64,000 nt of DNA from Microcoleus sp. bin48.metabat.b7b8b9.023. GTDB taxonomy: Bacteria > Cyanobacteriota > Cyanobacteriia > Cyanobacteriales > Microcoleaceae. Shown here piece after piece: positions 9,081 through 17,802 of the stretch (position 1 is the stretch's first letter; every line of letters begins with the position of its first letter). The stretch spans positions 1 through 64,000 of the forward strand of contig NZ_JAAFKG010000026.1 in the NCBI RefSeq assembly GCF_013299185.1, read 5' to 3'. A program made the position numbers and the translations under genes. The notes beneath the pieces are model-generated. The model saw nothing but the letters and a program-made list of their open reading frames with translations, was not told where the DNA came from and did not search any database.

Positions 9081-9468
9081 TGCACCCGATGCAACCGACG
9101 ATGTAACGCAGATGTATTTCAAGATAGTTTCCGAATGAGTGCAAGAAGTTTCTTTGAGAATTAACTCGACATCAAATCTCCCCTTCTCCCCTTCTCCCCT
9201 TCTCCCCCTCTCCCCCTCTCCCTCTCTCCCCCTCGAACATAACAGACAATCTAGGCGCTACAGCTTACTCTCATCTTTGACGGTAAGAGAATTATCTGAT
9301 AAAGTTATAGCCAATATCAACGTTTTTTAATTTTATTCACAAAAATCCAGGGCAGTGGCGAGTTTGTGCCAGCGTCAAGTATAGCGCCTGCAATCAAATC
9401 ACCCCCGATCGCACTTTTAAATCTTTTAAATTTTAAAACCGATCGGGCAGCCTGTAACAATCATATCT

Positions 9469-11427
9469 ATGGAAATCCCCTTTAACATCACCCTGTTGAT
9501 GGTCATGACCGTCACCTGTGGTATCAGCGCTCAAGTTCTGGCCGCTTATCTGAAAGTTCCGGCGATCGTATTTTTGCTGCTATTCGGTATTTTAGCAGGC
9601 CCGGATTGCCTCGGACTGTTGCACCCCAATCTGTTGGGCAGCGGTTTAGAAGTTATGGTGTCTCTTTCAGTAGCCTTAATTCTGTTTGAAGGCGGCTTGA
9701 ATTTGGAATTGCGAGATTTAGGCAAAGTTTCCGGCAGCATCCGCAATTTAGTTACTTTCGGCACTTTAATTACGCTCATTGGCGGCGGAATGGCAGCACA
9801 CTGGTTGGGGGAATTTCCCTGGCCGATCGCATTTCTGTATGCTTCCCTAGTAGTCGTCACAGGCCCGACAGTCATCGGCCCTTTGCTCAAACAAGTATCC
9901 GTTGACAAACAAGTCGCCGCTTTGCTAGAAGCAGAAGGTGTTTTAATCGATCCCGTCGGAGCAATTCTGGCGGTATTGGTACTGAATATTATCTTAAACG
10001 GTAATGCTGATTTATTGGTCTTGTTTCGAGATTTAATCGTGCGGCTTTTAGTTGGCGCAGTCGTCGGAGTTGCCGGAGGTTGGCTGCTGGGATTCATTCT
10101 CAAGCGATCGCAATTTCTCTCAGAAGACTTGAAAAACCTAGTAGTTTTAGCAGGTTTGTGGGGATTGTTCGGCTTATCAGAAGAACTCCGCAGCGAATCA
10201 GGACTGATGGCAACAGTCCTCTCCGGCATCGTCCTCAGAGCGGCTGCTGTGCCGGAAGAAAGGCTGCTGAGGAGGTTCAAAGGTCAACTCACAGTCCTTG
10301 CCATTTCCGTGCTGTTCGTGTTGCTGGCGGCTGATTTATCCCTCGCTAGTGTAGTCGCCCTCGGTTGGGGAAGTTTGTTTACAGTTTTAGCCTTAATGTG
10401 GGTAGTGCGGCCGATCAATGTGTGGCTGTGCACTTGGAACAGCGGGCTGAACTGGCGACAAAAATTATTTGCTTGCTGGGTAGCGCCGAGGGGAATTGTC
10501 TCAGCGTCGATCGCCTCTTTATTTGCAATTTTGCTCACCCAGCGCGGCATCAATGGTGGCGACTCAATTAAAGCCTTAGTTTTCCTGACAATTATCATGA
10601 CAGTTTTCGTGCAAGGGCTGACGGCGGGATGGATAGCTCAACTGTTAGGAGTCACATCAAAATCAGCAACAGGTGCAGCAATTGTCGGGTCAAATCCTTT
10701 AAGCAGATTAATTGCTCGCTTATTTCAAGAACGCGGAGAATCTGTGGCAATTATCGACACCAATCCGGAAGCTTGCGCGCAAGCAGAAAGAGAAGGTTTG
10801 CGAGTGTTTTTGAGCAGCGCTCTCGACCATAGCGTGTTAGAAGAAGCCGGACTCGATTCGATGGGAACATTTTTGGCAATGACTAACAACGGCGAGGTAA
10901 ACTTAGTGTTAGCTCAGCGAGCAGCCGAGGAGTTTTCACCGCCAAGGGTTTTGGCATTATTCCCCAAAGACCCGCAAGCAAATGCGCCTGCAAATAATAG
11001 TAAAATCAATCAAGCCTTTGTCTCGGATTTGTCGCTGAAGGATTGGAACGAATATTTGACCGACAGCGAAGTAAAATTAGGGGAAACCGAGTTAAACAGC
11101 GAGGGATTGCAATTTCAGATTGCTCACTTGCAAGCTTTGGTGCAAGCCGGGGAGTTGGCGCCGCTGCTGCTGGAAAGACAAGGATATTTACAAGTAGTAT
11201 CGGCGACAGAGATTTGGCAAGCGGGCGATCGCATTATTTATTTGCTCTACGATCCTACACCGAAATTGTTAAAAAGATTGTCCGGTTCGTCCAACTCTCG
11301 CTTGACTTTGGAAAAGCATCAGGTAGTTGAAGAAGTGCCGATTCCTGCTCCTGTTTTAGAGAATGTTTTGGAGGAAGTTATAATCGAGAAGGAGGCAGAA
11401 GTTTTGCAGCCGCCCGTTTCCCGGTAA
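9469..11427 (+). CDS. Cation/proton antiporter with C-terminal RCK_N domain
   Basis: The 652-aa protein has about 12 hydrophobic segments in residues 1-390 typical of the Na+(K+)/H+ exchanger superfamily. These include the FEGGLNLEL and VVTGPTVIGPLL segments and WVAPRGIVSASIASL. From about residue 395 a Rossmann-type RCK_N (TrkA-N) domain follows (AAIVGSNPLSRLIARLF, SVAIIDTNPEAC, MTNNGEVNLVLAQRAAEE), which in this family senses nucleotide or ligand state to gate transport. Ion selectivity cannot be read from sequence. The ATG start at 9469 is clear. The gene stands alone and is convergent with the downstream protease. Confidence 0.9.
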   Translation: MEIPFNITLLMVMTVTCGISAQVLAAYLKVPAIVFLLLFGILAGPDCLGLLHPNLLGSGLEVMVSLSVALILFEGGLNLELRDLGKVSGSIRNLVTFGTLITLIGGGMAAHWLGEFPWPIAFLYASLVVVTGPTVIGPLLKQVSVDKQVAALLEAEGVLIDPVGAILAVLVLNIILNGNADLLVLFRDLIVRLLVGAVVGVAGGWLLGFILKRSQFLSEDLKNLVVLAGLWGLFGLSEELRSESGLMATVLSGIVLRAAAVPEERLLRRFKGQLTVLAISVLFVLLAADLSLASVVALGWGSLFTVLALMWVVRPINVWLCTWNSGLNWRQKLFACWVAPRGIVSASIASLFAILLTQRGINGGDSIKALVFLTIIMTVFVQGLTAGWIAQLLGVTSKSATGAAIVGSNPLSRLIARLFQERGESVAIIDTNPEACAQAEREGLRVFLSSALDHSVLEEAGLDSMGTFLAMTNNGEVNLVLAQRAAEEFSPPRVLALFPKDPQANAPANNSKINQAFVSDLSLKDWNEYLTDSEVKLGETELNSEGLQFQIAHLQALVQAGELAPLLLERQGYLQVVSATEIWQAGDRIIYLLYDPTPKLLKRLSGSSNSRLTLEKHQVVEEVPIPAPVLENVLEEVIIEKEAEVLQPPVSR

Positions 11428-11596
11428 GGGGAAGAATTTTATGATAGTTGACAGTCGATCGTCCCATCACACTTCACGACTGAAAATTGAGTCTGAAGCC
11501 TCCCCGTTGAGGGGGAAATCCAACAAAATGATTCATTACTCCAATCCTATTCTATCGACGGCTATGGGTAGCTGTCAACTGTCAACTGATAAAATA

Positions 11597-13318
11597 CTAT
11601 CCGACCAACCCATTTCGATTAGCTGTTGTCGTCAAAATGTACTCAACTTGAGACGGAGTTAAAGTCGGATTCGCATTCAAAACTAAAGCCGCTACACCAG
11701 CTACCTGTGGCGCTGCAAAAGACGTGCCAGTTTGGAGTTCGTAATCGTTACCAGGAGTGGTAGAAACTATCTCTACTCCCGGAGCAACCAAGTAATCTAA
11801 AGGTGTGAAACCCGCGCGGTTCGAGGTGCTATCCATGATGCCCCTGATATCAATACTGCCCGCAGAAATTCCCCAGCGATTGGCATTACGAGCTGGATAA
11901 GCTGGTTGGATATCACCCAAGTTTCCGGCTGCCATAACCACAACAGAGCCTTTGTTATTTGCATATTGAATTGCGTCATTAACCGCGTCGGAAGGGTTAG
12001 AATTACTTCCCAAGCTGAGGTTAATGACATTTGCGCCATTATCAGCAGCATAACGGATTCCACTAGCAACATTATTCGGCGAGCCACCACCAAAGAAAGG
12101 TAACACTCTGACAGGCATAATCTTTGCATTGGGCGCAACTCCTGTGATGCCAAAGTTATTTCGTTCCGCCGCGATCGCACCTGCTATGTGAGTCCCGTGG
12201 CCGTTGAAATCCAGATCCATTGGGTTGTTGTCGCCAGACACAAAATCCCAACCCCGAATATCGTCAATAAATCCGTTGCGATCGTCATCGATGCCATTAC
12301 CGGCAATTTCACCGGGGTTCCGCCAAATATTGCCATCCAAGTCGGGATGGTTGTAGTCAACACCGCTATCCACGACAGCTACAACAATGCCATTTCCTGT
12401 AATGTTCTGATTCCAAACTTCCGGTGCATTTATGACATCTAGCGCCCAATTAGTCCCGCCCAAATCGGGAAGAGCAGGGAAAGGATTTGAGCGGTTCAAG
12501 GTGCGGGAAACTGCTGCGTTTGCATTCACCAAACCGTAGCCGTAGTCGGTACTATAAAAACCGCTAGGTGTTGCAAAAGGTTGCGGTACAGGCACAGATG
12601 TTGCAGAAAGAGTCAGGTTGTAATTGGTAGAGTCGCCTAAGAAGCTATAAACTTGGACATAGTATGTCCCAGGAGCCAAATTGGGTATATTGATCGCATC
12701 TGGGACGGTGCCACTCTCAATAGAGGAGCCAATTCTTTCACCAGAATCCAAAATACCGTTGCGGTTTCTATCTTGAATCAACCTTACGTCAGCATCCCTT
12801 GTCAAACCGTCGAGACGCAGGTTAAAATTGCTTTTAGTGTTGATATCAAATCGGTAGAAATCATTGGCATCGCCTGTGCCGACAAAATCAGTTAAGTTGA
12901 TGCTACCGTTCTCAACGCCAACAACATTACGAGCTGTCGAAATAGAGTTACCTGGATCGGCGAAATTCAACTGAGAAGCAGAGACTGTTCCTGTTAGCGG
13001 CTCTGTGTTTGGATTCGCCGATTGTGACAGCGGCTGGAGTTGAGTATCGGGGACATCGCCAGTAACTCGATCGCCCGCAGAGAAATTGAGTCCCTCGCCC
13101 GCACCAGCTAAAATAAAATCTGCGATCTGTGTCTGTGGGTAGATGCTGGATGCTGTGAGATTAGTCGAGTTAGATTCGGGACTGCAACCAGAAATATTTA
13201 ATGGATCGATCGCTCTGTTGAGCAAGTCGCTGTTAGCCGGAAATGCCGATCGGGCGATCGCATTTGGCTGTTGACTGAAATAAGGGCGATCGTTGGAATT
13301 GGCTGTGATGTCTAACAT
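11597..13318 (-). CDS. Subtilisin-like S8 serine protease with PPC domain
   Basis: This 573-aa protein has a complete S8 catalytic triad: Asp in VAVVDSGVDYNHPDL, His in NGHGTHIAGAIAA and Ser in GTSFAAPQVAGVAAL. Upstream (about residues 130-215) a beta-rich prepeptidase C-terminal-type (PPC) domain is recognisable from FYRFDINTKSNFNLRLDGL and APGTYYVQVYSF. The first ~120 residues are Ser/Asn/Pro-rich, and no classical signal peptide is evident. Such proteins are usually extracellular and calcium-dependent in cyanobacteria. The chain ends about 40 residues after the catalytic Ser, which is normal for the catalytic domain. It is transcribed toward the antiporter gene. Confidence 0.92.
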   Translation of the reverse strand: MLDITANSNDRPYFSQQPNAIARSAFPANSDLLNRAIDPLNISGCSPESNSTNLTASSIYPQTQIADFILAGAGEGLNFSAGDRVTGDVPDTQLQPLSQSANPNTEPLTGTVSASQLNFADPGNSISTARNVVGVENGSINLTDFVGTGDANDFYRFDINTKSNFNLRLDGLTRDADVRLIQDRNRNGILDSGERIGSSIESGTVPDAINIPNLAPGTYYVQVYSFLGDSTNYNLTLSATSVPVPQPFATPSGFYSTDYGYGLVNANAAVSRTLNRSNPFPALPDLGGTNWALDVINAPEVWNQNITGNGIVVAVVDSGVDYNHPDLDGNIWRNPGEIAGNGIDDDRNGFIDDIRGWDFVSGDNNPMDLDFNGHGTHIAGAIAAERNNFGITGVAPNAKIMPVRVLPFFGGGSPNNVASGIRYAADNGANVINLSLGSNSNPSDAVNDAIQYANNKGSVVVMAAGNLGDIQPAYPARNANRWGISAGSIDIRGIMDSTSNRAGFTPLDYLVAPGVEIVSTTPGNDYELQTGTSFAAPQVAGVAALVLNANPTLTPSQVEYILTTTANRNGLVG

Positions 13319-13556
13319 AATTTAAAACCTCAGATATTTAGATTGATTCGTTAGTTAAATCTTAAGCAACTCGGATGGAAAAAGGATTAGTTATACCCGC
13401 AGAGTTGATGAGGTATGAGGTGCAAGATTGATTGCGAGAAAGTGCAAAGAGATAAGTCGGCGGTTGAAACCGCGCCTACACAAACAAAGTCGGCCTGCGC
13501 CGACGGTCGAATAAAGATTGTTTCCGATTGCATCGGAATTATTAGTGGTCGAAATT

Positions 13557-13621
13557 AGGAGACGGCAGTGCCGTTTCCCTACCCAAAATAAGATTGTAGG
13601 GAAACGGCACTGCCGTCTCCT
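13557..13621. repeat. Perfect 25-bp inverted repeat hairpin
   Basis: AGGAGACGGCAGTGCCGTTT continuing to 13581 is exactly complementary to 13597-13621, with a 15-base loop. It sits between the CHAT-protein gene end and the protease start. Nearby, 13459-13510 carries a copy of the GGCGGTTGAAACCGCG repeat family and about 13640-13690 three tandem ATAATTTAGGATAT-type units. No gene is seen in 13319-13717. Confidence 0.85.
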
Positions 13622-13717
13622 CTATCATTCCGGTACAAACGGAATTGATATAATTTAGGATATATTTTAGGATATAATTTAGGATAAAAAATTGAGCCGA
13701 TCGCCCTTCATAAAAAC

Positions 13718-16552
13718 TCATTCCGCCTCCCCAATTAAAGTAAATGCCGCCCAATCTCGCGGATTAGAATGAGTTTTCATTGTGGTTAACATTGCCTGCC
13801 GCAATGCCTGCGCCTTATTTGGGTTTTGCTGAAGGTTTTGATAAAACGACTGCATCAATTCAGATGTAGAGGCATCAGAAACCCTCCACAAGGAGACGAT
13901 CACACTCGGCACTCCTGCCGAAATCAAAGCCCGCGACAAACCAATTACTCCATCCCCGGTAATTCTGCCTTCTGCTGTATTGCAGGCACTCAAAACAACT
14001 AAACTTGCTTGCAGTTTCATGTCGAAAATCTCTTCAGCCGTCAATAAGCCGTCATCAGTGCCAGAAGGAGCCAGGGCGATCGCACTTCCCAATCCGCGCA
14101 CATCATCCAGCAATCCATGCGTTGCTAGGTGAATGATTGATGCTTGGGGCATTTTTTGGACGATCGCAGCTTTTGTTCCTTGTGCGCCCGTGATGGCTTG
14201 GGTTTTGAGCAGAGGGGCGATCGCTCTAGCTTCAGCTTCGGCCCCAGGTAGAGGATCTAATTGCCGTTTGGGTTCTCCCGGAGAGGGAGAGACACTCGGC
14301 ATCGTGGGATTACCCAAGACTAGAGCGTTACGGGTGTTGACTGGCTTCTGTGCTAACTTCTGCCGTTGTTGTCGGGTTAATGCCAGAACTTGAATCGAGG
14401 GGGCGGTGAGAATAGTGTGTTTTTGGATTAAGTAAGTGCCGTTGGCATCTTTCAGGGCGGGGAAGGGAACCTGAAACAGGGAACCTTGGGGAATGAAGAT
14501 GACATGGGCATTGGGATCTTTGGGGAGGAGGCTGGCAATGGGATCGATCAGCAGTTGATGCAGTGTCGGTAAGTCGGGTTGGGGTTGGGTGGAGCCAAAA
14601 CTGCTGCGACTGCGGACGGCGAGGAATTCTTGATTGCCAATAATTAAGCTGGCTAGGGAGGCGTTGTGTTTTTGCCAGAGGGGTTTGAGGTCTACCTCGC
14701 GGAACTCGATCTCGCCCGTGGGTTGAATCACCCAGATGTAGAGCGCGGATTCTCGCGTTTCTCTTTTGCCCGGATTCTGAAAGTCCTCAAGGATGATCGA
14801 ATACTGCACCAAAGTGGCATTCTGTGATTTCGCGATTTGGCGGATTTGATCCTGGTTCGGAGCAGAGGCGATGACCGAATTGGCACTACCAGATGATAAG
14901 CGCTGTGTCAGTAGATCTACAAAGGCACGAGCACGTCCCCGTTCGGCAATTTCTAAAGCGGCGATCGGGTTATTCTGAGCCACCCGGACTCGTTGGAGAA
15001 GGCGATAGGTGGTGGCTTGTTCTTCAAAGATGGAGACTTTATTCGCGTCGTTGGAGCCGAGCATTTGACGCATCGATTCCCAAACTTGAATCGCATTAAC
15101 GAGTATTTTTTCCGCTTCTGTTGGGTTGCCAACTTTCAAGAACACCAATCCGAGGTTGTGGAGCGCCGTACCTTCCCCGTTACCGTCTTTAATTTCGCGT
15201 GCGATGACTAAATATTGCTGTGTATACTCAGTGGCTTTGGCATAGTTGCCCAGATAGACGTAAGCGATTCCCAAATTGCCCAGTGCTGCACCCTCCCCTT
15301 TGCGGTTTTTAATTTCGCGGGCGAGCGCTAAACTCTGCTGCTGATACTCAATGGCTTTAGCATAGTTGCCCAGATAGAAGTAAGCATTTCCCAAATTGCC
15401 CAGTGCTACACCCTCCCCTTGGCGGTTTTTAATTTCGCGGGCGATCTCTAAATGTTGCTGCCCATACTCAATGGCTTTGGCATGGTTGCCCAGAGAGAGG
15501 TAAGCGTTTCCCAAATTGCCCAGTGAGCTACCTTCCCCTTGGCGATCTTTCATTTCACGGGCGATGACTAACCGCTGCTGTGAATATTCGATGGCTTTGG
15601 CATAGTTGCCCAGAGAGTTGTAAGCACTTCCCAAATTGCCTAGTGCTACACCTTCTCCTAGGCGGTTTTTAATTTCGCGGGCGAGCGCTAAACTCTGATG
15701 TGCATACTCAATGGCTTTGGCATAGTTCCCCAGAGAGTCGTAAGCGACTGCCAAATAGCCCAGTGCCTTACCTTCCCCTTCGCGGTCTTTAATTTCGCGG
15801 GCGATCGCTAAACTCTGCTGTGCATACTCAATGGCTTTGGCCGAGTTGCTCAGATTGATGTAAGCGACTGCCAAATAGCTCAGTGCCAAACCTTCCCCTT
15901 CGCGGTCTTTAACTTCGCGAGCGATGGCTAAACTCTGCTGTGAATACTCAATGGCTTTGGCATAGTTGCTCAGCTTGAGGTAAGCGATTCCCAAATTGCC
16001 CAGTGCTACACCCTCCCCTTGGCGGTGTTTAATTTCGCGGACGACTGCTAAACTCTGCTCTGTATACTCAATGGCTTTGGCATAGTTCCCCAGAGAGTTG
16101 TAAGCGGCTTCCAAATTGCCCAGTGCCCTACCCTCCCCTGAGCGGTCTTTAATTTCACGGGCGATCGCTAAACTCTGCTGTGAATACTCAATAGCTTTGG
16201 CATAGTTCCCCAGAGAGTTGTAAGTATTTCCCAGAGAGTAGTAAACGGCTCCCAAATTCGTCAGTACCGCACGCTCCCCTTGGCGGTTTTTGAGGGCGCG
16301 ATAAATTTGCAGTGACTGTTGCCAGGAATTCACCGCTGCTGCGAATTGGCGAGTCTGCCACTGTTGGTTGCCCTGCTGAAACAGCCGATCGGCCTGGGTT
16401 TTAGAATCCATAGTTTGAGCAACAACCGGGAGTTGAGAGTGCCGAGGAATATAAAAAGCAACAGACAAAAAGCAAAAGGCGAGGGGAAACAGGAAGCCCG
16501 ATCGCACTTTACAATTACTGGATTTAAACAGTGTTAGCGAGAAAGGCTGCAT
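13718..16552 (-). CDS. TPR-CHAT caspase-like protein
   Basis: This 944-aa protein starts with a hydrophobic signal-like segment (FLFPLAFCFLSVAFYI). About eleven tetratricopeptide units of 40 residues follow, nine of them near-identical (for example GNYAKAIEYSQQSLAIAREI), visible as a 120-bp DNA periodicity. The C-terminal ~300 residues are a CHAT domain: His in HLATHGLLDD (about residue 809) and Cys in LSACNTAEG (about 854) form the expected caspase/separase-type dyad, and it ends DWAAFTLIG. It is a predicted cysteine protease or a scaffold regulated through TPR interactions. It lies 6 bases after a DUF928 gene and in the same direction as a CHASE2 kinase and a regulator. Substrate is unknown. 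Confidence 0.93.
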   Translation of the reverse strand: MQPFSLTLFKSSNCKVRSGFLFPLAFCFLSVAFYIPRHSQLPVVAQTMDSKTQADRLFQQGNQQWQTRQFAAAVNSWQQSLQIYRALKNRQGERAVLTNLGAVYYSLGNTYNSLGNYAKAIEYSQQSLAIAREIKDRSGEGRALGNLEAAYNSLGNYAKAIEYTEQSLAVVREIKHRQGEGVALGNLGIAYLKLSNYAKAIEYSQQSLAIAREVKDREGEGLALSYLAVAYINLSNSAKAIEYAQQSLAIAREIKDREGEGKALGYLAVAYDSLGNYAKAIEYAHQSLALAREIKNRLGEGVALGNLGSAYNSLGNYAKAIEYSQQRLVIAREMKDRQGEGSSLGNLGNAYLSLGNHAKAIEYGQQHLEIAREIKNRQGEGVALGNLGNAYFYLGNYAKAIEYQQQSLALAREIKNRKGEGAALGNLGIAYVYLGNYAKATEYTQQYLVIAREIKDGNGEGTALHNLGLVFLKVGNPTEAEKILVNAIQVWESMRQMLGSNDANKVSIFEEQATTYRLLQRVRVAQNNPIAALEIAERGRARAFVDLLTQRLSSGSANSVIASAPNQDQIRQIAKSQNATLVQYSIILEDFQNPGKRETRESALYIWVIQPTGEIEFREVDLKPLWQKHNASLASLIIGNQEFLAVRSRSSFGSTQPQPDLPTLHQLLIDPIASLLPKDPNAHVIFIPQGSLFQVPFPALKDANGTYLIQKHTILTAPSIQVLALTRQQRQKLAQKPVNTRNALVLGNPTMPSVSPSPGEPKRQLDPLPGAEAEARAIAPLLKTQAITGAQGTKAAIVQKMPQASIIHLATHGLLDDVRGLGSAIALAPSGTDDGLLTAEEIFDMKLQASLVVLSACNTAEGRITGDGVIGLSRALISAGVPSVIVSLWRVSDASTSELMQSFYQNLQQNPNKAQALRQAMLTTMKTHSNPRDWAAFTLIGEAE

Positions 16553-16558
16553 GGGATT

Positions 16559-17314
16559 TTACGGTTTGGGTTGCGGGAGTTGGCGTTGTTGTTCGATCGC
16601 CCTAATTTGTCGCAATCGATCGCTCCAGTCTTTCAAAGGTTCAGCTTCCGAACTAGCCAGAGAATCCAGCAATTCCAGAACAGCCGCTTGGTTTTGAGAA
16701 GTTCCAGAGGCTTTGCGCGCTTCCGCGATCGCGTCATACCACAGCCCCGCCGAAGCATACAGGTCGATCCGCTGTTGGGAAGTTTGGGCTGCGGCAAGTT
16801 GAGTCTGCAACGATTCAGCAGGCTGCACTACTTGGATTTCTGCCACCGCCACCACATTCCGCGAAGGAACATTCCGATCGCAGATCAACACCACTTGCCA
16901 CTGATAGGATTGCCCGATCGACATTTGGGGCCCATTTGCCGGCAAAGCAACGGACATGATTCCCGGCTGACTCTCCATCTCGGTTCTGTAGAGCAGTTGT
17001 CCCGATCGAGTAAACAGCCTCAATTGCAACGGACGAGAAGTGCGATCGGGTACAAACCAGGTAAAGGTGGGATGTCCAGAAATCGTCTGTCCCATATGGC
17101 TAAACGGCACCAAAGCAGTTAATACCGCCGATGAATCACCTTCGCAACTGCCGCCGCGAGTGGTATTCGTGCCCGTTTCTTTCGGTGCAGAAGGCTTTTT
17201 AGGGGGAGTGTATTGTGCCAGCGCTGCGATCGGAATCCAGAACGAAACACTCAGGATTAAACTCGCAATTCCGGCAGAATAAATGGTTCGACGCTTCAAT
17301 CCGTGAGTTATCAT
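16559..17314 (-). CDS. DUF928 domain protein, exported
   Basis: The 251-aa protein has a clear N-terminal signal peptide (SAGIASLILSVSFWIPIAALAQ). The DUF928 features are the glycine-rich start, LTALVP, the HPTFTWFVP motif and the YQWQVVLICD segment with its conserved cysteine. Function of DUF928 is unknown. The family is restricted largely to cyanobacteria and is often found beside CHAT and CHASE2 genes, as here. AGAGAGGA precedes the ATG. The gene directly precedes the CHAT gene with a 6-base gap, so the two are probably co-transcribed. Confidence 0.88.
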   Translation of the reverse strand: MITHGLKRRTIYSAGIASLILSVSFWIPIAALAQYTPPKKPSAPKETGTNTTRGGSCEGDSSAVLTALVPFSHMGQTISGHPTFTWFVPDRTSRPLQLRLFTRSGQLLYRTEMESQPGIMSVALPANGPQMSIGQSYQWQVVLICDRNVPSRNVVAVAEIQVVQPAESLQTQLAAAQTSQQRIDLYASAGLWYDAIAEARKASGTSQNQAAVLELLDSLASSEAEPLKDWSDRLRQIRAIEQQRQLPQPKP

Positions 17315-17430
17315 CTGAATCCTCTCTGTAACTATTTTCTACGGTAATCGACAATACACAAACATAATAGAGGACTGCCCGCAAACAAGACTTGCGGGAA
17401 GGTGCAAATAAACAGTTGACAGTTGACAGT

Positions 17431-17777
17431 TGACAGTTGACAGAATTCTTAGTCCGCGGAGGCGGACTTCGTATGTGTAGACGCGGTTTCAACCGCCGAG
17501 TCATAACACAGCATCAAGGTTGACAGTTGACAGAATTCTTAGTCCGCGGAGGCGGACTTCGTATGTGTAGACGCGGTTTCAACCGCCGAGTCATAACACA
17601 GCATCAAGGTTGACAGTTGACAGAATTCTTAGTCCGCGGAGGCGGACTTCGTATGTGTAGACGCGGTTTCAACCGCCGAGTCATAACACAGCATCAAGGT
17701 TGACAGTTGACAGAATTCTTAGTCCGCGGAGGCGGACTTCGTATGTGTAGACGCGGTTTCAACCGCCGAGTCATAAC
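17431..17777. repeat. Four-copy 90-bp tandem repeat
   Basis: Units begin at 17431, 17521, 17611 and 17701 and are identical over 90 bases, the last cut at about 17777. Each has TTGACAGTTGACAGAATTC, then GTCCGCGGAGGCGGAC (a perfect palindrome), then the GGCGGTTGAAACCGCG family in reverse and an AACACAGCATCAAGG joint. The whole block separates the DUF928 gene from the CHASE2 kinase. It contains no frame with protein character. Confidence 0.95.
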
Positions 17778-17802
17778 GGGGATATTTAACCCAGATTTGG
17801 TA

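Noticed and set aside
13557-13621. Perfect 25-bp hairpin as a terminator of the CHAT gene
   Set aside because: No T-run follows the stem on either strand, and similar hairpins recur as dispersed repeats.
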